In this document: positions 18,362 through 27,367 of the stretch, in pieces
Layout of the letters: the number at the start of each line of letters is the position of its first letter
Numbering within the stretch: the first letter of the stretch is position 1
Assembly (NCBI RefSeq): GCF_963518785.1
Contig: NZ_CAUQKJ010000003.1
Span: 211,898-275,897, forward strand
DNA length: 64,000 nt
Direction: 5' to 3'
Source of the DNA: an uncultured Campylobacter sp.
Lineage (GTDB): Bacteria > Campylobacterota > Campylobacteria > Campylobacterales > Campylobacteraceae
Notes under the pieces: model-generated
Database searches by the model: none
The model's input: the letters and a program-made list of their open reading frames with translations, nothing else
Told to the model about the DNA's origin: nothing
Made by a program: the position numbers and the translations under genes

Positions 18362-19135
18362 GTGGGCTTGGATGAGCTTTTGGCGCTTGCAATAGATGCC
18401 GCAAAAAAGGCAAACGCCGCAATAATGCAAAATTACGATAAATTCGACGTTTTTGTTAAGGCGGACAAATCGCCGCTTACGAATGCCGATCTTGCGGCAA
18501 ATGATGCGATAATGCGCACTCTAGAGCCCAGCGACATCGCGATCTGCTCGGAAGAGCGCGTATTGGATAGCAAGCGGCGCATGAGCGAGGAGAGATTTTG
18601 GCTCATAGATCCGCTGGACGGCACGAAGGAGTTTATCGCGCGCAACGGCGAGTTTTGCGTCTGCATTGCGCTGATTGAGCATGGGCGCCCGATTTTAGCG
18701 GTAATCGGCGTGCCCGTAAGCGGCGACATATATAGCTCAAATGGCGGCGGAGTTTATAAAAACGGCGTACTGCTCGCTCGCCCAAATAGCGCGCCGCAAA
18801 TCTTCATGCACGGACGTCACAGTAAATCCGAAAAATATCCGCAATTCGCGCAAAAATTTAAAATGCAGCTAGTGCGCAAAGGCTCTGCGATAAAATTTTG
18901 CATCTTAGCCGAGGGGGGTGCGAGCGCGTATGCGAGATTTAGCGACTGCTCGCTTTGGGACATCGCGGCGGGAGATTTTTTGCTACATCAAAGTGGCGGA
19001 GCGGTGGTGGATCTAAAGACGATGAAAGCACCTCTTTATAATGGAAAAAGCCTGATAAATAACCATTATTTGGCGGTCGGCGCGAATGCGATGAAAAATT
19101 TATCTGAAATGTTAGAATTCGCAAAGAACTTTTAA
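18362..19135 (+). CDS. cysQ: 3'(2'),5'-bisphosphate nucleotidase, CysQ type
   Basis: A member of the inositol-monophosphatase superfamily that hydrolyses PAP to AMP. Metal-site motifs: KADKSPLTNADLAAN (near 37-51), EER near 65, and WLIDPLDGTKEFI (about 80-92). The C-terminal ligand is in CSLWDIAAGD. Length 257 is normal. Start is GTG with a good Shine-Dalgarno. Cytosolic. Confidence 0.9.
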   Translation: MGLDELLALAIDAAKKANAAIMQNYDKFDVFVKADKSPLTNADLAANDAIMRTLEPSDIAICSEERVLDSKRRMSEERFWLIDPLDGTKEFIARNGEFCVCIALIEHGRPILAVIGVPVSGDIYSSNGGGVYKNGVLLARPNSAPQIFMHGRHSKSEKYPQFAQKFKMQLVRKGSAIKFCILAEGGASAYARFSDCSLWDIAAGDFLLHQSGGAVVDLKTMKAPLYNGKSLINNHYLAVGANAMKNLSEMLEFAKNF

Positions 19136-19157
19136 GTTAAATTTATAGTAAACGCTC

Positions 19158-19163
19158 TATAAT
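19158..19163 (+). promoter_or_regulatory. -10 box of the pseudopilin gene
   Basis: TATAAT at 19158-19163, 36 bases before the ATG at 19199, with CAAAGGA as ribosome site. Confidence 0.45.
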
Positions 19164-19198
19164 ATAAATCCAAAAATTTTTTATCAAAGGATAAAAAC

Positions 19199-19594
19199 AT
19201 GAAGGGCTTTACTATGATCGAATTAATTTTCGTGATCGTGATTTTAGGTGTTTTGGCGGCAGTTGCCATTCCAAAACTAGCAGCTACACGCGATGATGCA
19301 GAAGTCGTTAGAGCAGCGCAGAATGTATCTACATCGCTGACTGATCTAATGGCTTATTATACTTCGCAAGGCGAGTATGATAATAGCACGACAGGTTTTA
19401 ATAACATGACGAATGTTAAAAATCCTATTACCGTAAAAGGCAAGACTTGTGCTACATATACCGTCGATAGCAAAACCAAGGTTACTCTTACAAAAAAGAT
19501 GGATGGTTTATGCGCTCAGGTATGGGATATGCCGGGGTTAAAGAATATAAATGCCGTCTATGCGTCTGACGCTTTATTGATTATTAAGCAGTAG
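19199..19594 (+). CDS. Type II/IV pseudopilin
   Basis: 131 residues. The prepilin leader is short, MKG, followed by FTMIELIFVIVILGVLAAVA, with the canonical Phe+1 and Glu+5 and a hydrophobic helix to about residue 25. Two Cys near the C-terminal third (GKTCATYTV and MDGLCAQVW) probably form the pilin disulfide loop. Campylobacter lacks type IV pili, and its pseudopilins (such as CtsG) serve the DNA-uptake machine for natural transformation; that role here is inference. It is monocistronic, with its own -10 box and terminator. Confidence 0.85.
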   Translation: MKGFTMIELIFVIVILGVLAAVAIPKLAATRDDAEVVRAAQNVSTSLTDLMAYYTSQGEYDNSTTGFNNMTNVKNPITVKGKTCATYTVDSKTKVTLTKKMDGLCAQVWDMPGLKNINAVYASDALLIIKQ

Positions 19595-19601
19595 CTTCTT
19601 T

Positions 19602-19631
19602 GGCGCAGGGACTATCTCTGCGCCTTTTTAT
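19602..19631 (+). terminator. Rho-independent terminator after the pseudopilin gene
   Basis: Stem GGCGCAG (19602-19608), 9-base loop, CTGCGCC (19618-19624), then TTTTTATT. It overlaps the 3' end of the convergent gene. Confidence 0.8.
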
Positions 19632-20223
19632 TCAAAAATCCAAGAAAAATTCCAATCATCCAAATAATTGCGAAAAATATAAAGATAAAGCTCCAAAATT
19701 GTGCCAGATCCACGCTTTTGCTTGCTGGAAACAGATACCAACCTCCGCTATAAAGCGCCGTTAGTTTGGCTTGCAGCCCCTCTAGCGTTACATCAGTTGG
19801 TACTGCCGGTATGTCGAATGCGCAGCTGTTAAACGATTTAAAAATCGGCACTGCGCTTATATCAAAATTTAAAAATCTCACCGCTCCACCGCAGCCGCTC
19901 ATTCCGCTCATATCTCCGCTTCCTCGCAGTACCGTGTGAATTTTAGCTAAATTTAGCGATGAGACAAATCCCAGCGCCGCGCCGTAAAACCATACCGCAT
20001 ATCCGCAGATCGCGCCGTAAACACCCTTGCCGCAAACCGCTAAAATCACCGCTCCTAGCGCTATGGCGCAAAGCGCGAATCTCACGTGAATGCTAAAGCT
20101 TTCCGGATAGATAAAAAGGAATTTTTGCAAGAAAAAATATGAAAACGCTAGCCAAAAAAGCGCCCATATAGCACAAAAAGCGAGAAATTTTTTAGAGTAT
20201 CTGTTTTGAAATTTTAAAATCAT
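19612..20223 (-). CDS. DsbB/DsbI-like membrane protein lacking the first CXXC
   Basis: 203 residues with four or five membrane helices (about 15-35, 45-65, 68-90, 175-195) and a long periplasmic loop (about 95-165). The layout FFLQKFLFIYPESFSIHVRF, the AKIHTVLRG helix end and GGWYLFPASKSVDLAQF in the loop resemble DsbB/DsbI quinone-linked thiol oxidases. However, the expected CxxC in the first loop reads YPESFS, and only single Cys residues remain in the second loop. If the assignment is right, it cannot do normal disulfide relay chemistry. The gene is convergent with the pseudopilin gene. It may instead be an unrelated four-helix protein. Confidence 0.5.
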   Translation of the reverse strand: MILKFQNRYSKKFLAFCAIWALFWLAFSYFFLQKFLFIYPESFSIHVRFALCAIALGAVILAVCGKGVYGAICGYAVWFYGAALGFVSSLNLAKIHTVLRGSGDMSGMSGCGGAVRFLNFDISAVPIFKSFNSCAFDIPAVPTDVTLEGLQAKLTALYSGGWYLFPASKSVDLAQFWSFIFIFFAIIWMIGIFLGFLNKKAQR

Positions 20224-20319
20224 AAAAATCCTTTCTGCGCATAATTTTATAATAAATTGCAGATATTTTTGCTAAAATCCCAGCTTTTATAGCAAAAATT
20301 TCAAGCAAAGGGTAAAATT

Positions 20320-20889
20320 TTGAGGAATTTTTTACGCAAATTAGAAAGAGCTTTTGATGCGTTCGCAAATATCTTAGGCGTATTAAGTATCGTATTTTTG
20401 GCGCTTTTAGTTATAGTCGTTTTTTACAATGTTGTGGCGCGTTATCTTTTTCCAGCCGCAAATTCCGTCGCTATGCAAGAACTTACGTGGTGGCTATATT
20501 CGGCGATGTTTTTATTCGGTGTGACCTACGCGCTTAAAGAAAATGCCCACGTTCGCGTGGATATTTTTTACGAAAAATTTAGCCCCACTGCAAAAGCGCT
20601 CATAAATATCTTAGGCACGATATTTTTCATTTTGCCTTTCGTGGCGCTCGTGGCGTTCTTTTCGATCGATTATGTAAGCGAGGCTTATACGAGCCATGAG
20701 GCCAGCGCCAATCCCGGCGGCATGCAGCATCTTTGGATCATCAAGTCCGCAATCACGCTTAGTTACGCGTTTTTATTTATCTACGCATTTGGATTTTTGA
20801 TTAAAAATATTAACGCCCTGCTTGATGTTAGGGAAAACAAAGGCTCGGAATTTCTTAGTGGGAATTCTTCGGGCGCACAGAGTGTGTGA
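20320..20889 (+). CDS. dctQ: TRAP transporter small permease, DctQ type
   Basis: 189 residues with four membrane helices (about 18-40, 55-75, 92-115, 142-165). The segment VVFYNVVARYLF and QELTWWLYSAMFLFGVTYAL are DctQ signatures. The start is TTG with an AAAGGG ribosome site. TRAP systems import carboxylates using a Na+ gradient together with DctM and a periplasmic binding protein. The binding-protein gene (dctP) is not next to it. Confidence 0.9.
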   Translation: MRNFLRKLERAFDAFANILGVLSIVFLALLVIVVFYNVVARYLFPAANSVAMQELTWWLYSAMFLFGVTYALKENAHVRVDIFYEKFSPTAKALINILGTIFFILPFVALVAFFSIDYVSEAYTSHEASANPGGMQHLWIIKSAITLSYAFLFIYAFGFLIKNINALLDVRENKGSEFLSGNSSGAQSV

Positions 20890-20896
20890 GGGCAAA

Positions 20897-20986
20897 ATGA
20901 GCTTAAATTTAAAATTCTATAAATTTTACGCTTTTCGCGCTTGGGCGGAATTTTGCCACGGCAAGATAAAAGGTGGCGAGTTATGA
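20897..20986 (+). CDS. Possible 29-residue coupling peptide before dctM
   Basis: An ATG frame between dctQ and dctM whose TGA overlaps the dctM start as ATGA. The ribosome site is GAGGGC. The peptide is aromatic- and Lys-rich. It could couple dctM translation to dctQ; it could also be chance. Confidence 0.25.
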   Translation: MSLNLKFYKFYAFRAWAEFCHGKIKGGEL

Positions 20987-22344
20987 TAGGCATAGTGATG
21001 TTTGCGGCAGCGCTTTTTATGCTGCTACTGGGATTTCCCGTTGCGTTTACGTTCGGCGCCGTGGCTGTGATTTTCGGCTTTATCTACGGACTTAGTGAGG
21101 CGTGGGATTACGCGCAGGGCTTTGAAATTTTAACCGAAGCTTTCGAGGATATGAGTAGGCAGTTTTTTTCACTGATGCCTAATAGAATTTACTCGATTAT
21201 GGAAAATCAACTGCTAATTTCGGTGCCGCTTTTTATTTTGATGGGTATGATTTTGCAAAAGACTCGCCTTGCGGAGCGCTTATTAGAGTCGATGGCATTT
21301 TTATTCGGCGGCGTACGAGGCGGCGTGGCGATCAGCACCGTTTTGGTGGGCGCGCTACTTGCGGCTACGACGGGCATAGTGGGCGCGACTGTCATCGCTA
21401 TGGGCGTCATCAGCCTGCCCGTGATGATGAAATACGGCTATGATAAGCCGCTGGCTACCGGCACTATCGCTGCTGCAGGCACGCTTGGGCAGATTATCCC
21501 GCCTTCTATCGTGCTGATTATTTTAGGCGATATACTTTCTGTTTCGGTGGGCGATCTTTTCTCTGCAGCAGTTATTCCTGGGCTCGTGCTAGTGGGTTTT
21601 TACGTGATTTATATTGCGATTATTTCATATATTTGTAAAGATTATGCGCCGCCTGTTCCGCCGCTAGAGGGGCTTAGCAAATCAAAGCAAATTTTTATCG
21701 CGCTTAAAAACGTCGTGCCGGTGCTCGTGCTGATTTTGCTCGTCTTAGGATCTATTTTTGCGGGCATCGCTACGCCTACGGAGAGCTCGTCGGTAGGCTG
21801 CTTGGGTGCGATAGCACTAGCTGTTTTATACCGCACGTTTTCGTTTAGACTGATCTATGACGCACTAAAAAATACCACTAAAATTTCGGGCATGGTTTTT
21901 ATGATTTTGATGGGCGCCACGGCATTTTCGATGATTTTTTCTTACACGGGCGGAGATGAGGTCGTAAAAAATTTTATGGAGAATCTGCCCGGTCAAGCAT
22001 GGGGATTTATCGCGCTTACGATGGTAGTTATCATAGTGCTTGGATTTTTTCTCGATTATGTCGAAATTTCATATATCATTTTGCCGATACTTTTGCCGAT
22101 AGTAGAGTCTTTGCATATCAATCCCGTGTGGTTTGCGATCTTAATCGCTGTAAATTTACAAACATCGTTTATGACGCCGCCATTTGGATTTTCGATATTT
22201 TTCTTAAAGGGCGTGACGCCGCCGCAAATCCACACCACGGACATTTATAAGGGCGTGCTACCTTTTATTTTATTGCAAATTCTAGTGCTATTAACGCTCG
22301 CAATCTTTCCGGGGGTTTTTGGTTTAAAAGCTTTTTTAGGCTAG
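20983..22344 (+). CDS. dctM: TRAP transporter large permease, DctM type
   Basis: About 453 residues with 12-13 membrane helices. Typical DctM motifs include GFPVAFTFGAVAVIFG at the N-terminus, ATTGIVGATVIAMGVISLP, AAAGTLGQIIPPSIVLIILG and FLDYVEISYIILPILLP. I place the start at ATG 20983, behind AAGGTGG, rather than at the in-frame TTG at 20941, because the shorter form begins directly with the first helix. It follows dctQ and precedes pycB. The substrate is unknown; its position beside pycB-pckA would suit a C4-dicarboxylate or keto acid. Confidence 0.92.
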   Translation: MIGIVMFAAALFMLLLGFPVAFTFGAVAVIFGFIYGLSEAWDYAQGFEILTEAFEDMSRQFFSLMPNRIYSIMENQLLISVPLFILMGMILQKTRLAERLLESMAFLFGGVRGGVAISTVLVGALLAATTGIVGATVIAMGVISLPVMMKYGYDKPLATGTIAAAGTLGQIIPPSIVLIILGDILSVSVGDLFSAAVIPGLVLVGFYVIYIAIISYICKDYAPPVPPLEGLSKSKQIFIALKNVVPVLVLILLVLGSIFAGIATPTESSSVGCLGAIALAVLYRTFSFRLIYDALKNTTKISGMVFMILMGATAFSMIFSYTGGDEVVKNFMENLPGQAWGFIALTMVVIIVLGFFLDYVEISYIILPILLPIVESLHINPVWFAILIAVNLQTSFMTPPFGFSIFFLKGVTPPQIHTTDIYKGVLPFILLQILVLLTLAIFPGVFGLKAFLG

Positions 22345-22385
22345 AAATATTAAAATTCACGCTAAATTTAACCTAGGAGCTAAAA

Positions 22386-24224
22386 ATGGCTAAAAAGCTT
22401 ATCGACGTTATGGATACGACCTTTCGCGACGGATTTCAGTCAGTTTTTGGCGCGCGCGTGGCGATGCAGGACTTCTTGCCTGCCGTTAGCTCGGCCAAAG
22501 ACGCCGGCATCACGCATTTTGAGTTCGGCGGTGGCGCGCGGTTTCAGAGCCTATATTTTTACCTAAACGAAGACGCCTTTGAGATGATGGATAAATTTAG
22601 AAGCATCGTGGGGCCTGAGGCGAACCTGCAGACCCTTAGCCGCGGTGTAAATACCGTCACGCTCGATACCGGCAGCCGCGAGATCATCGATCTGCACGCC
22701 AAGCTTTTTGCCAAGCACGGCACGACGACGATTCGAAATTTCGACGCGTTAAATGATGTGGAAAATTTAAAATTTAGCGGCGAGTGCATACATCGCCACG
22801 GTCTTAAACACGAAGTCGTGGTTACGATGATGGATCTGCCGCCTGGATGTAGCGGCGCGCACGATGCGGCATTTTACGAGAGAATTCTTCGTCAAATTTT
22901 AGACGCGCAGATCCCGTTTGATAGCGTCTGCTTCAAAGACGCAAGCGGCACCAGCAGCCCGCAGAAGGTCTATGAGACGATCAAGCGCGCGCGTAAAATT
23001 TTAGGCGACGGCGTGCATATCCGTTTGCACACTCACGAGACGGCGGGCGTTAGCGTCGCATGCTATCAGGCTGCGCTCGTTGCGGGCGTAGACGGCATCG
23101 ACCTTGCCGCGCATCCCGTAAGCGGCGGCACGAGCCAGCCGGATATCCTCACGCTGCTGCACGCGACGAAGGGGCAAAATTTCGACCTGGGCCTAGACGC
23201 AGAGAAAATTTTAAAATACGAAGAGGTTTTGGGCGAGTGCTTGAAGGATTACTTCATGCCGCCCGAGGCTACGCAGGTAAGCCCGCTAATTCCGTTTTCG
23301 CCGATGCCGGGAGGCGCGCTTACCGCAAACACCCAGATGATGCGCGATAATAAAATTTTAGACAAATTCCCGGCCGTCATCAAGGTCATGCGCGAGGTCG
23401 TCGAAAAGGGCGGTTTCGGTACGAGCGTGACGCCGGTCAGTCAGTTTTATTTCCAGCAGGCGTTTAACAACGTAATGTTCGGCCCGTGGAAAAAGATCGC
23501 CGAGGGCTACGGCAAGATGGTGTTAGGTTATTTCGGCAAAACGCCCGTTAAGCCGGATGAAGGCGTGATTAAGATGGCGGCGGAGCAGCTGGGACTACAG
23601 CCTACGACCAAACACGCCGTAGATATCGCCGATGCCGACGAGAGCAAGAGCGTCGCGTATGCGCAGAAGATTCTACGCGAGCAGGGCATCGAGCCTAGCG
23701 AGGAGAACATATTTATCGCGCTTGCGTGCAAAGAAAAGGGTATCGCGTTTTTAAAAGGCGAGGGCAAGGTGATGAGCCGCAAAAAAGAGGACGTAGCACC
23801 CGCCGCAAGCCATCAAAGCGGTATTTCTAAAAATGGCAAATTTGACGTTAAGATTAACGGCAAAATTTACAACGTAGAATTTGCCGGACAAAACGTGCTC
23901 GTAAACGGCGATCGATACGACGTCAGCTTCGATACCTCAGCGCCCGCAAAGCCGCAGCCGCAAAGCTCCGCCGGCGAGCAGCCCACTGCTGACGCGCGAG
24001 GCGGTACGGACGATAACGATATAAAAGCGACGCTTCCTAGCAACGTATTTAAAATTTTAATAAAGGAAGGCGACGCTGTTAAGGCGGGGCAGAATGTCAT
24101 CGTTCTTGAAGCGATGAAGATGGAGATAAATATCGAAAGCCCACGTGACGGCATAATCGATAAAATTTTGATCGCTCAAGGCGATACGGTCGATGCCGAT
24201 CAGGTGCTCGCGATTTTAAGATAA
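22386..24224 (+). CDS. pycB: Pyruvate carboxylase subunit B / oxaloacetate decarboxylase alpha type
   Basis: Residues 1-460 form the carboxyltransferase TIM barrel (DVMDTTFRDGFQS at 7-19; CFKDASGTSSP; HTHETAGVSVA). A linker follows, then a biotinyl domain at about 535-612 with the target Lys578 in VLEAMKMEIN. In Campylobacter the two-subunit pyruvate carboxylase pairs this protein with a separate biotin carboxylase. The gene precedes pckA, as in C. jejuni, placing the oxaloacetate-making and -consuming enzymes together. Shine-Dalgarno TAGGAG precedes the ATG. Confidence 0.92.
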   Translation: MAKKLIDVMDTTFRDGFQSVFGARVAMQDFLPAVSSAKDAGITHFEFGGGARFQSLYFYLNEDAFEMMDKFRSIVGPEANLQTLSRGVNTVTLDTGSREIIDLHAKLFAKHGTTTIRNFDALNDVENLKFSGECIHRHGLKHEVVVTMMDLPPGCSGAHDAAFYERILRQILDAQIPFDSVCFKDASGTSSPQKVYETIKRARKILGDGVHIRLHTHETAGVSVACYQAALVAGVDGIDLAAHPVSGGTSQPDILTLLHATKGQNFDLGLDAEKILKYEEVLGECLKDYFMPPEATQVSPLIPFSPMPGGALTANTQMMRDNKILDKFPAVIKVMREVVEKGGFGTSVTPVSQFYFQQAFNNVMFGPWKKIAEGYGKMVLGYFGKTPVKPDEGVIKMAAEQLGLQPTTKHAVDIADADESKSVAYAQKILREQGIEPSEENIFIALACKEKGIAFLKGEGKVMSRKKEDVAPAASHQSGISKNGKFDVKINGKIYNVEFAGQNVLVNGDRYDVSFDTSAPAKPQPQSSAGEQPTADARGGTDDNDIKATLPSNVFKILIKEGDAVKAGQNVIVLEAMKMEINIESPRDGIIDKILIAQGDTVDADQVLAILR

Positions 24225-24308
24225 GCTCTAAAATTTAGGCGGGCGCTTCCGCCTAAATTTCATGGCGATCATCCTCAGCGCTTAAGCGAGCTCACCTAAA
24301 TTTTAAGC

Positions 24309-24314
24309 TATAAT
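24309..24314 (+). promoter_or_regulatory. -10 box of pckA
   Basis: TATAAT at 24309-24314 in GCTATAATAGCGC; AAGGA at 24346-24350 precedes ATG 24357. Confidence 0.55.
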
Positions 24315-24356
24315 AGCGCAATCTTTTATCAAAATTTAATTTAAAAAGGACGCAAA

Positions 24357-25940
24357 ATGACAACTCCGAATGATTTGGACAAACTAGGTCTTAAAGATAT
24401 AAAAAAAATCAACCACAACCTAAGCTACGACGAGCTTTTCGAGCTTGAAAAGGCGATGAATGAAGGGCGCGTGTCAAGCAACGGCACTTTTATGGTCGAT
24501 ACAGGCATATTTACGGGTCGCAGCCCAAAGGATAAGTATTTCGTAAAGCAAGACCCGAGCCAAAAATACATCGCGTGGGGCAAGGTAAATCAGCCTATCT
24601 CAAAAGAGCTTTTCGATAAGCTTTTAGCCAAAGCCAAAGCTCAACTAAGCGGCAAGGAAATCTTTATCCAAGACGCCTATTGCGGCGCCAGTAAATCCAG
24701 CCGCAAAAATGTGCGTTTCGTAACCGAAGTCGCGTGGCAGGCGCATTTTGTTAAAAATATGTTCATCCGCCCAAGCGAGAGCGAGCTAGCGGAATTTCAT
24801 CCTGATTTCGTCGTTTACAACGCGTGCAAATGCAAAAACGAGGACTACGCGAGCGACGGGCTGCATTCCGACGTTTTCGTTATTTTTAACGTCGAGGAAA
24901 ATGTCGCCGTTATCGGCGGCACGTGGTACGGAGGCGAGATGAAAAAGGGAATTTTTTCGATGATGAACTACTGGCTACCGCTTGCGGGCAAGATGTCGAT
25001 GCACTGCTCGGCAAACGTGGGCAAAGAGGGCGACACGGCGCTATTTTTCGGCCTAAGCGGCACGGGTAAAACGACGCTATCAACCGATCCAAACCGCAAG
25101 CTAATAGGCGACGACGAACACGGCTGGGACGATGAAGGGATATTTAACTTCGAGGGCGGTTGCTACGCGAAGTGCATAAATTTAGACCCGAGCAGCGAGC
25201 CTGAAATTTACGCCGCGATCAAGCGCGACGCGCTGCTTGAAAACGTGGTCGCGGATGAGGCTGGCGTCGTAGACTACAAAGACGGCAGCAAGACCGAAAA
25301 CACCCGCGTCAGCTATCCGATCTATCACATCGATAACTACGAGCCAAGCTCTGCGGGCGGCCATCCCAAAAACATAATCTTCCTAACCGCCGACGCATTC
25401 GGCGTTTTGCCGCCGGTCGCAAAACTAACCAAAGAGCAGGCGATGTATTATTTCCTAAGCGGCTATACGGCAAAAGTCGCAGGCACCGAGCGCGGTATCA
25501 CCGAGCCTGTGGCGACTTTTAGCGCGTGCTTTGGCGAGCCGTTTATGCCGCTGCATCCGACCGTTTACGCTAAGCTGCTAGGCGAAAAGATCGACAAGCA
25601 CAATGTCAGCGTCTATCTGGTAAACACCGGCTGGAGCGGCGGCGCATACGGCGTAGGCAAGCGAATGAGCATAAAAGCTACGCGCGCGTGCATAAATGCG
25701 ATCCTTGACGGCAGTATCAAAAAGTGCGAATTTGAAAATTTCGAAAAATTTAACCTCGCGATCCCAAAAGAGCTCGCAGGCGTCGAGACGAAGCTGCTAA
25801 ATCCGATCGACACGTGGACGCACCCGGCGGAATATAAAATCACGCGCGATAAGCTTGCAAAGATGTTTGAAGAGAATTTTAAACGCTACGAGGACGTAAA
25901 AGAGGGGGTCGAGTTTGCCAAAGCGGGCCCTGCGGCTTAG
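24357..25940 (+). CDS. pckA: Phosphoenolpyruvate carboxykinase (ATP)
   Basis: Converts oxaloacetate and ATP to PEP, the gluconeogenic entry step in bacteria that live on amino acids and organic acids. The P-loop is FGLSGTGKTTLS (about 231-242), followed by the metal-binding LIGDDEHGWDDEG (249-261). The substrate region TGRSPKDKYFV lies near 53-63. Length 527 is normal. Its 3' end overlaps the next gene by 26 bases in another frame, and a hairpin just beyond looks like its terminator. Confidence 0.97.
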   Translation: MTTPNDLDKLGLKDIKKINHNLSYDELFELEKAMNEGRVSSNGTFMVDTGIFTGRSPKDKYFVKQDPSQKYIAWGKVNQPISKELFDKLLAKAKAQLSGKEIFIQDAYCGASKSSRKNVRFVTEVAWQAHFVKNMFIRPSESELAEFHPDFVVYNACKCKNEDYASDGLHSDVFVIFNVEENVAVIGGTWYGGEMKKGIFSMMNYWLPLAGKMSMHCSANVGKEGDTALFFGLSGTGKTTLSTDPNRKLIGDDEHGWDDEGIFNFEGGCYAKCINLDPSSEPEIYAAIKRDALLENVVADEAGVVDYKDGSKTENTRVSYPIYHIDNYEPSSAGGHPKNIIFLTADAFGVLPPVAKLTKEQAMYYFLSGYTAKVAGTERGITEPVATFSACFGEPFMPLHPTVYAKLLGEKIDKHNVSVYLVNTGWSGGAYGVGKRMSIKATRACINAILDGSIKKCEFENFEKFNLAIPKELAGVETKLLNPIDTWTHPAEYKITRDKLAKMFEENFKRYEDVKEGVEFAKAGPAA

Positions 25941-27267
25941 GCTCCTGGGCCTTGGGGCGATTTGCGCGCTTTTTGCCGCATGCGAAAACACCCCCTCAAA
26001 TTTAAAACAGCCGCTCGTTGCGATGAGCGGCTTTTCCTTTTACGACGATCCGCTAAGCTACATCAACAATGTGCGCGCAAAATCGGGGTTAAATCAGCTT
26101 TCGCAGAATGAAATTTTAAACACCTCCGCGCTTAATCACGCAAAATATGTCGTCGCAAACGAAGCGATGTCGCACGACGAGACTCCGGGCAGACCGAATT
26201 TTACGGGTGAAAATCCGTCAAAGCGCGCTTTTTACGCAGGCTATAATGCCGTCGTGAGGGAAAATTTGTCCTATAATTCAAGCGATCTAAAAAGCGCGAT
26301 CGATGGGCTTTTAAGCGCGATTTACCATAGATTTGCATTTTTGGATTTTGCTTCGGATGAGATCGGCATCGGCTATTTTGAGCACGGCAAAAAAAGCAGC
26401 TACGTTTTTGAGATGGGAAATTCGCGCCTCAACGCCTTTTGCTCGCGGAATTTAAACGACGAAGGAAGCGGCAAATTTCTACTGGGGATGTGCAAAAACG
26501 AAACGCTACGGATGAGGGAGGATAAGTTCAAAATCGCCACCGCGCTAAACTCGCGAGCTTACGTCTATTACCCGAACGACGAGCCCGCGCTTGCGTTTTT
26601 CAGCAATGAAATTCCGGATCCCATGCCCGAGTGCAAAATCACCGCAAATCCCGTAAGCGTGGAGTTTAATGCCGAGGGGCCGCCCGTAACGATGAAAAGT
26701 TTTAAAATTTACGAAGGCGACAGGGAGCTTCAAAACGTTAAAATTTTAGACAAAAACTCCGATCCTAACGCCATTTTAAGTGATAGGCAGTTCGTGCTTT
26801 TCAGCCGAGATGTTTTTAAATTCGACGCCAAATACGGCGCGGAGTTTAATTACGAGCAGGGCGGCAAGCAAAAGACGCTACGGTGGGAGTTCATCACGCA
26901 AGCGCCTAAATTTAGATACTTCGTCGTGCAAGGCGGAGAAAATCTGAGCGTGAAAAATGGCGCGTTTTACGATATATTCGTAGCCCCCAAAGACTGCAAC
27001 GATTTGATGAAAAGCTACAAAACCAGCTACTCCTTTATGGATAAGCCCGAAATTTCAAGCCCCGCGGCAAATATGCTGCGCGTAAAGCTAAACGGCGCAA
27101 AGGGCGCGAAGCTTGAAATTTCGACCGATAACGGTGCGGTAATAAACCTGTATTTAAGCGACGACTCCAAAAGCTACGGCGGCATGGGTAAAATTTACGC
27201 CGCAATCGCGGCGGTTTTGGCGGCGATCATCTTGTTTTATTTTTTGGCAAGGCGCAGAGGGCGATAG
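25915..27267 (+). CDS. CAP/SCP-domain lipoprotein with a C-terminal membrane helix
   Basis: 450 residues. The start is a TTG inside the pckA 3' end. Residues 1-23 look like a lipoprotein signal ending in LFAAC. The CAP (SCP-like, PR-1) domain runs from about 43 to 180: DDPLSYINNVRAKSGLNQL, NHAKYVVANEAMSHDE, and DEIGIGYFEHG. The remaining ectodomain is beta-rich. A C-terminal helix (IYAAIAAVLAAIILFYFLA) followed by RRRGR gives a second possible anchor. A terminator-like hairpin lies inside codons 32-42. Function unknown; CAP proteins of bacteria act at the cell surface. Confidence 0.8.
   Translation: MPKRALRLRLLGLGAICALFAACENTPSNLKQPLVAMSGFSFYDDPLSYINNVRAKSGLNQLSQNEILNTSALNHAKYVVANEAMSHDETPGRPNFTGENPSKRAFYAGYNAVVRENLSYNSSDLKSAIDGLLSAIYHRFAFLDFASDEIGIGYFEHGKKSSYVFEMGNSRLNAFCSRNLNDEGSGKFLLGMCKNETLRMREDKFKIATALNSRAYVYYPNDEPALAFFSNEIPDPMPECKITANPVSVEFNAEGPPVTMKSFKIYEGDRELQNVKILDKNSDPNAILSDRQFVLFSRDVFKFDAKYGAEFNYEQGGKQKTLRWEFITQAPKFRYFVVQGGENLSVKNGAFYDIFVAPKDCNDLMKSYKTSYSFMDKPEISSPAANMLRVKLNGAKGAKLEISTDNGAVINLYLSDDSKSYGGMGKIYAAIAAVLAAIILFYFLARRRGR
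26009..26041 (+). terminator. Intrinsic terminator embedded in the CAP lipoprotein frame
   Basis: Stem AGCCGCTC (26009-26016), 8-base loop, GAGCGGCT (26025-26032), then TTTCCTTTT. It lies 69 bases after the pckA stop but inside the next reading frame, so it could end or attenuate pckA transcripts. Confidence 0.65.
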
Positions 27268-27367
27268 GCGAGACCTATGTTCTCGACCTCTACTTTTGTC
27301 TGCGCGCACAGGGGCGCATAATGCCTATCTTGCGTGAAATTTAATGCGGAGCTCGGCTTTTAAATTT

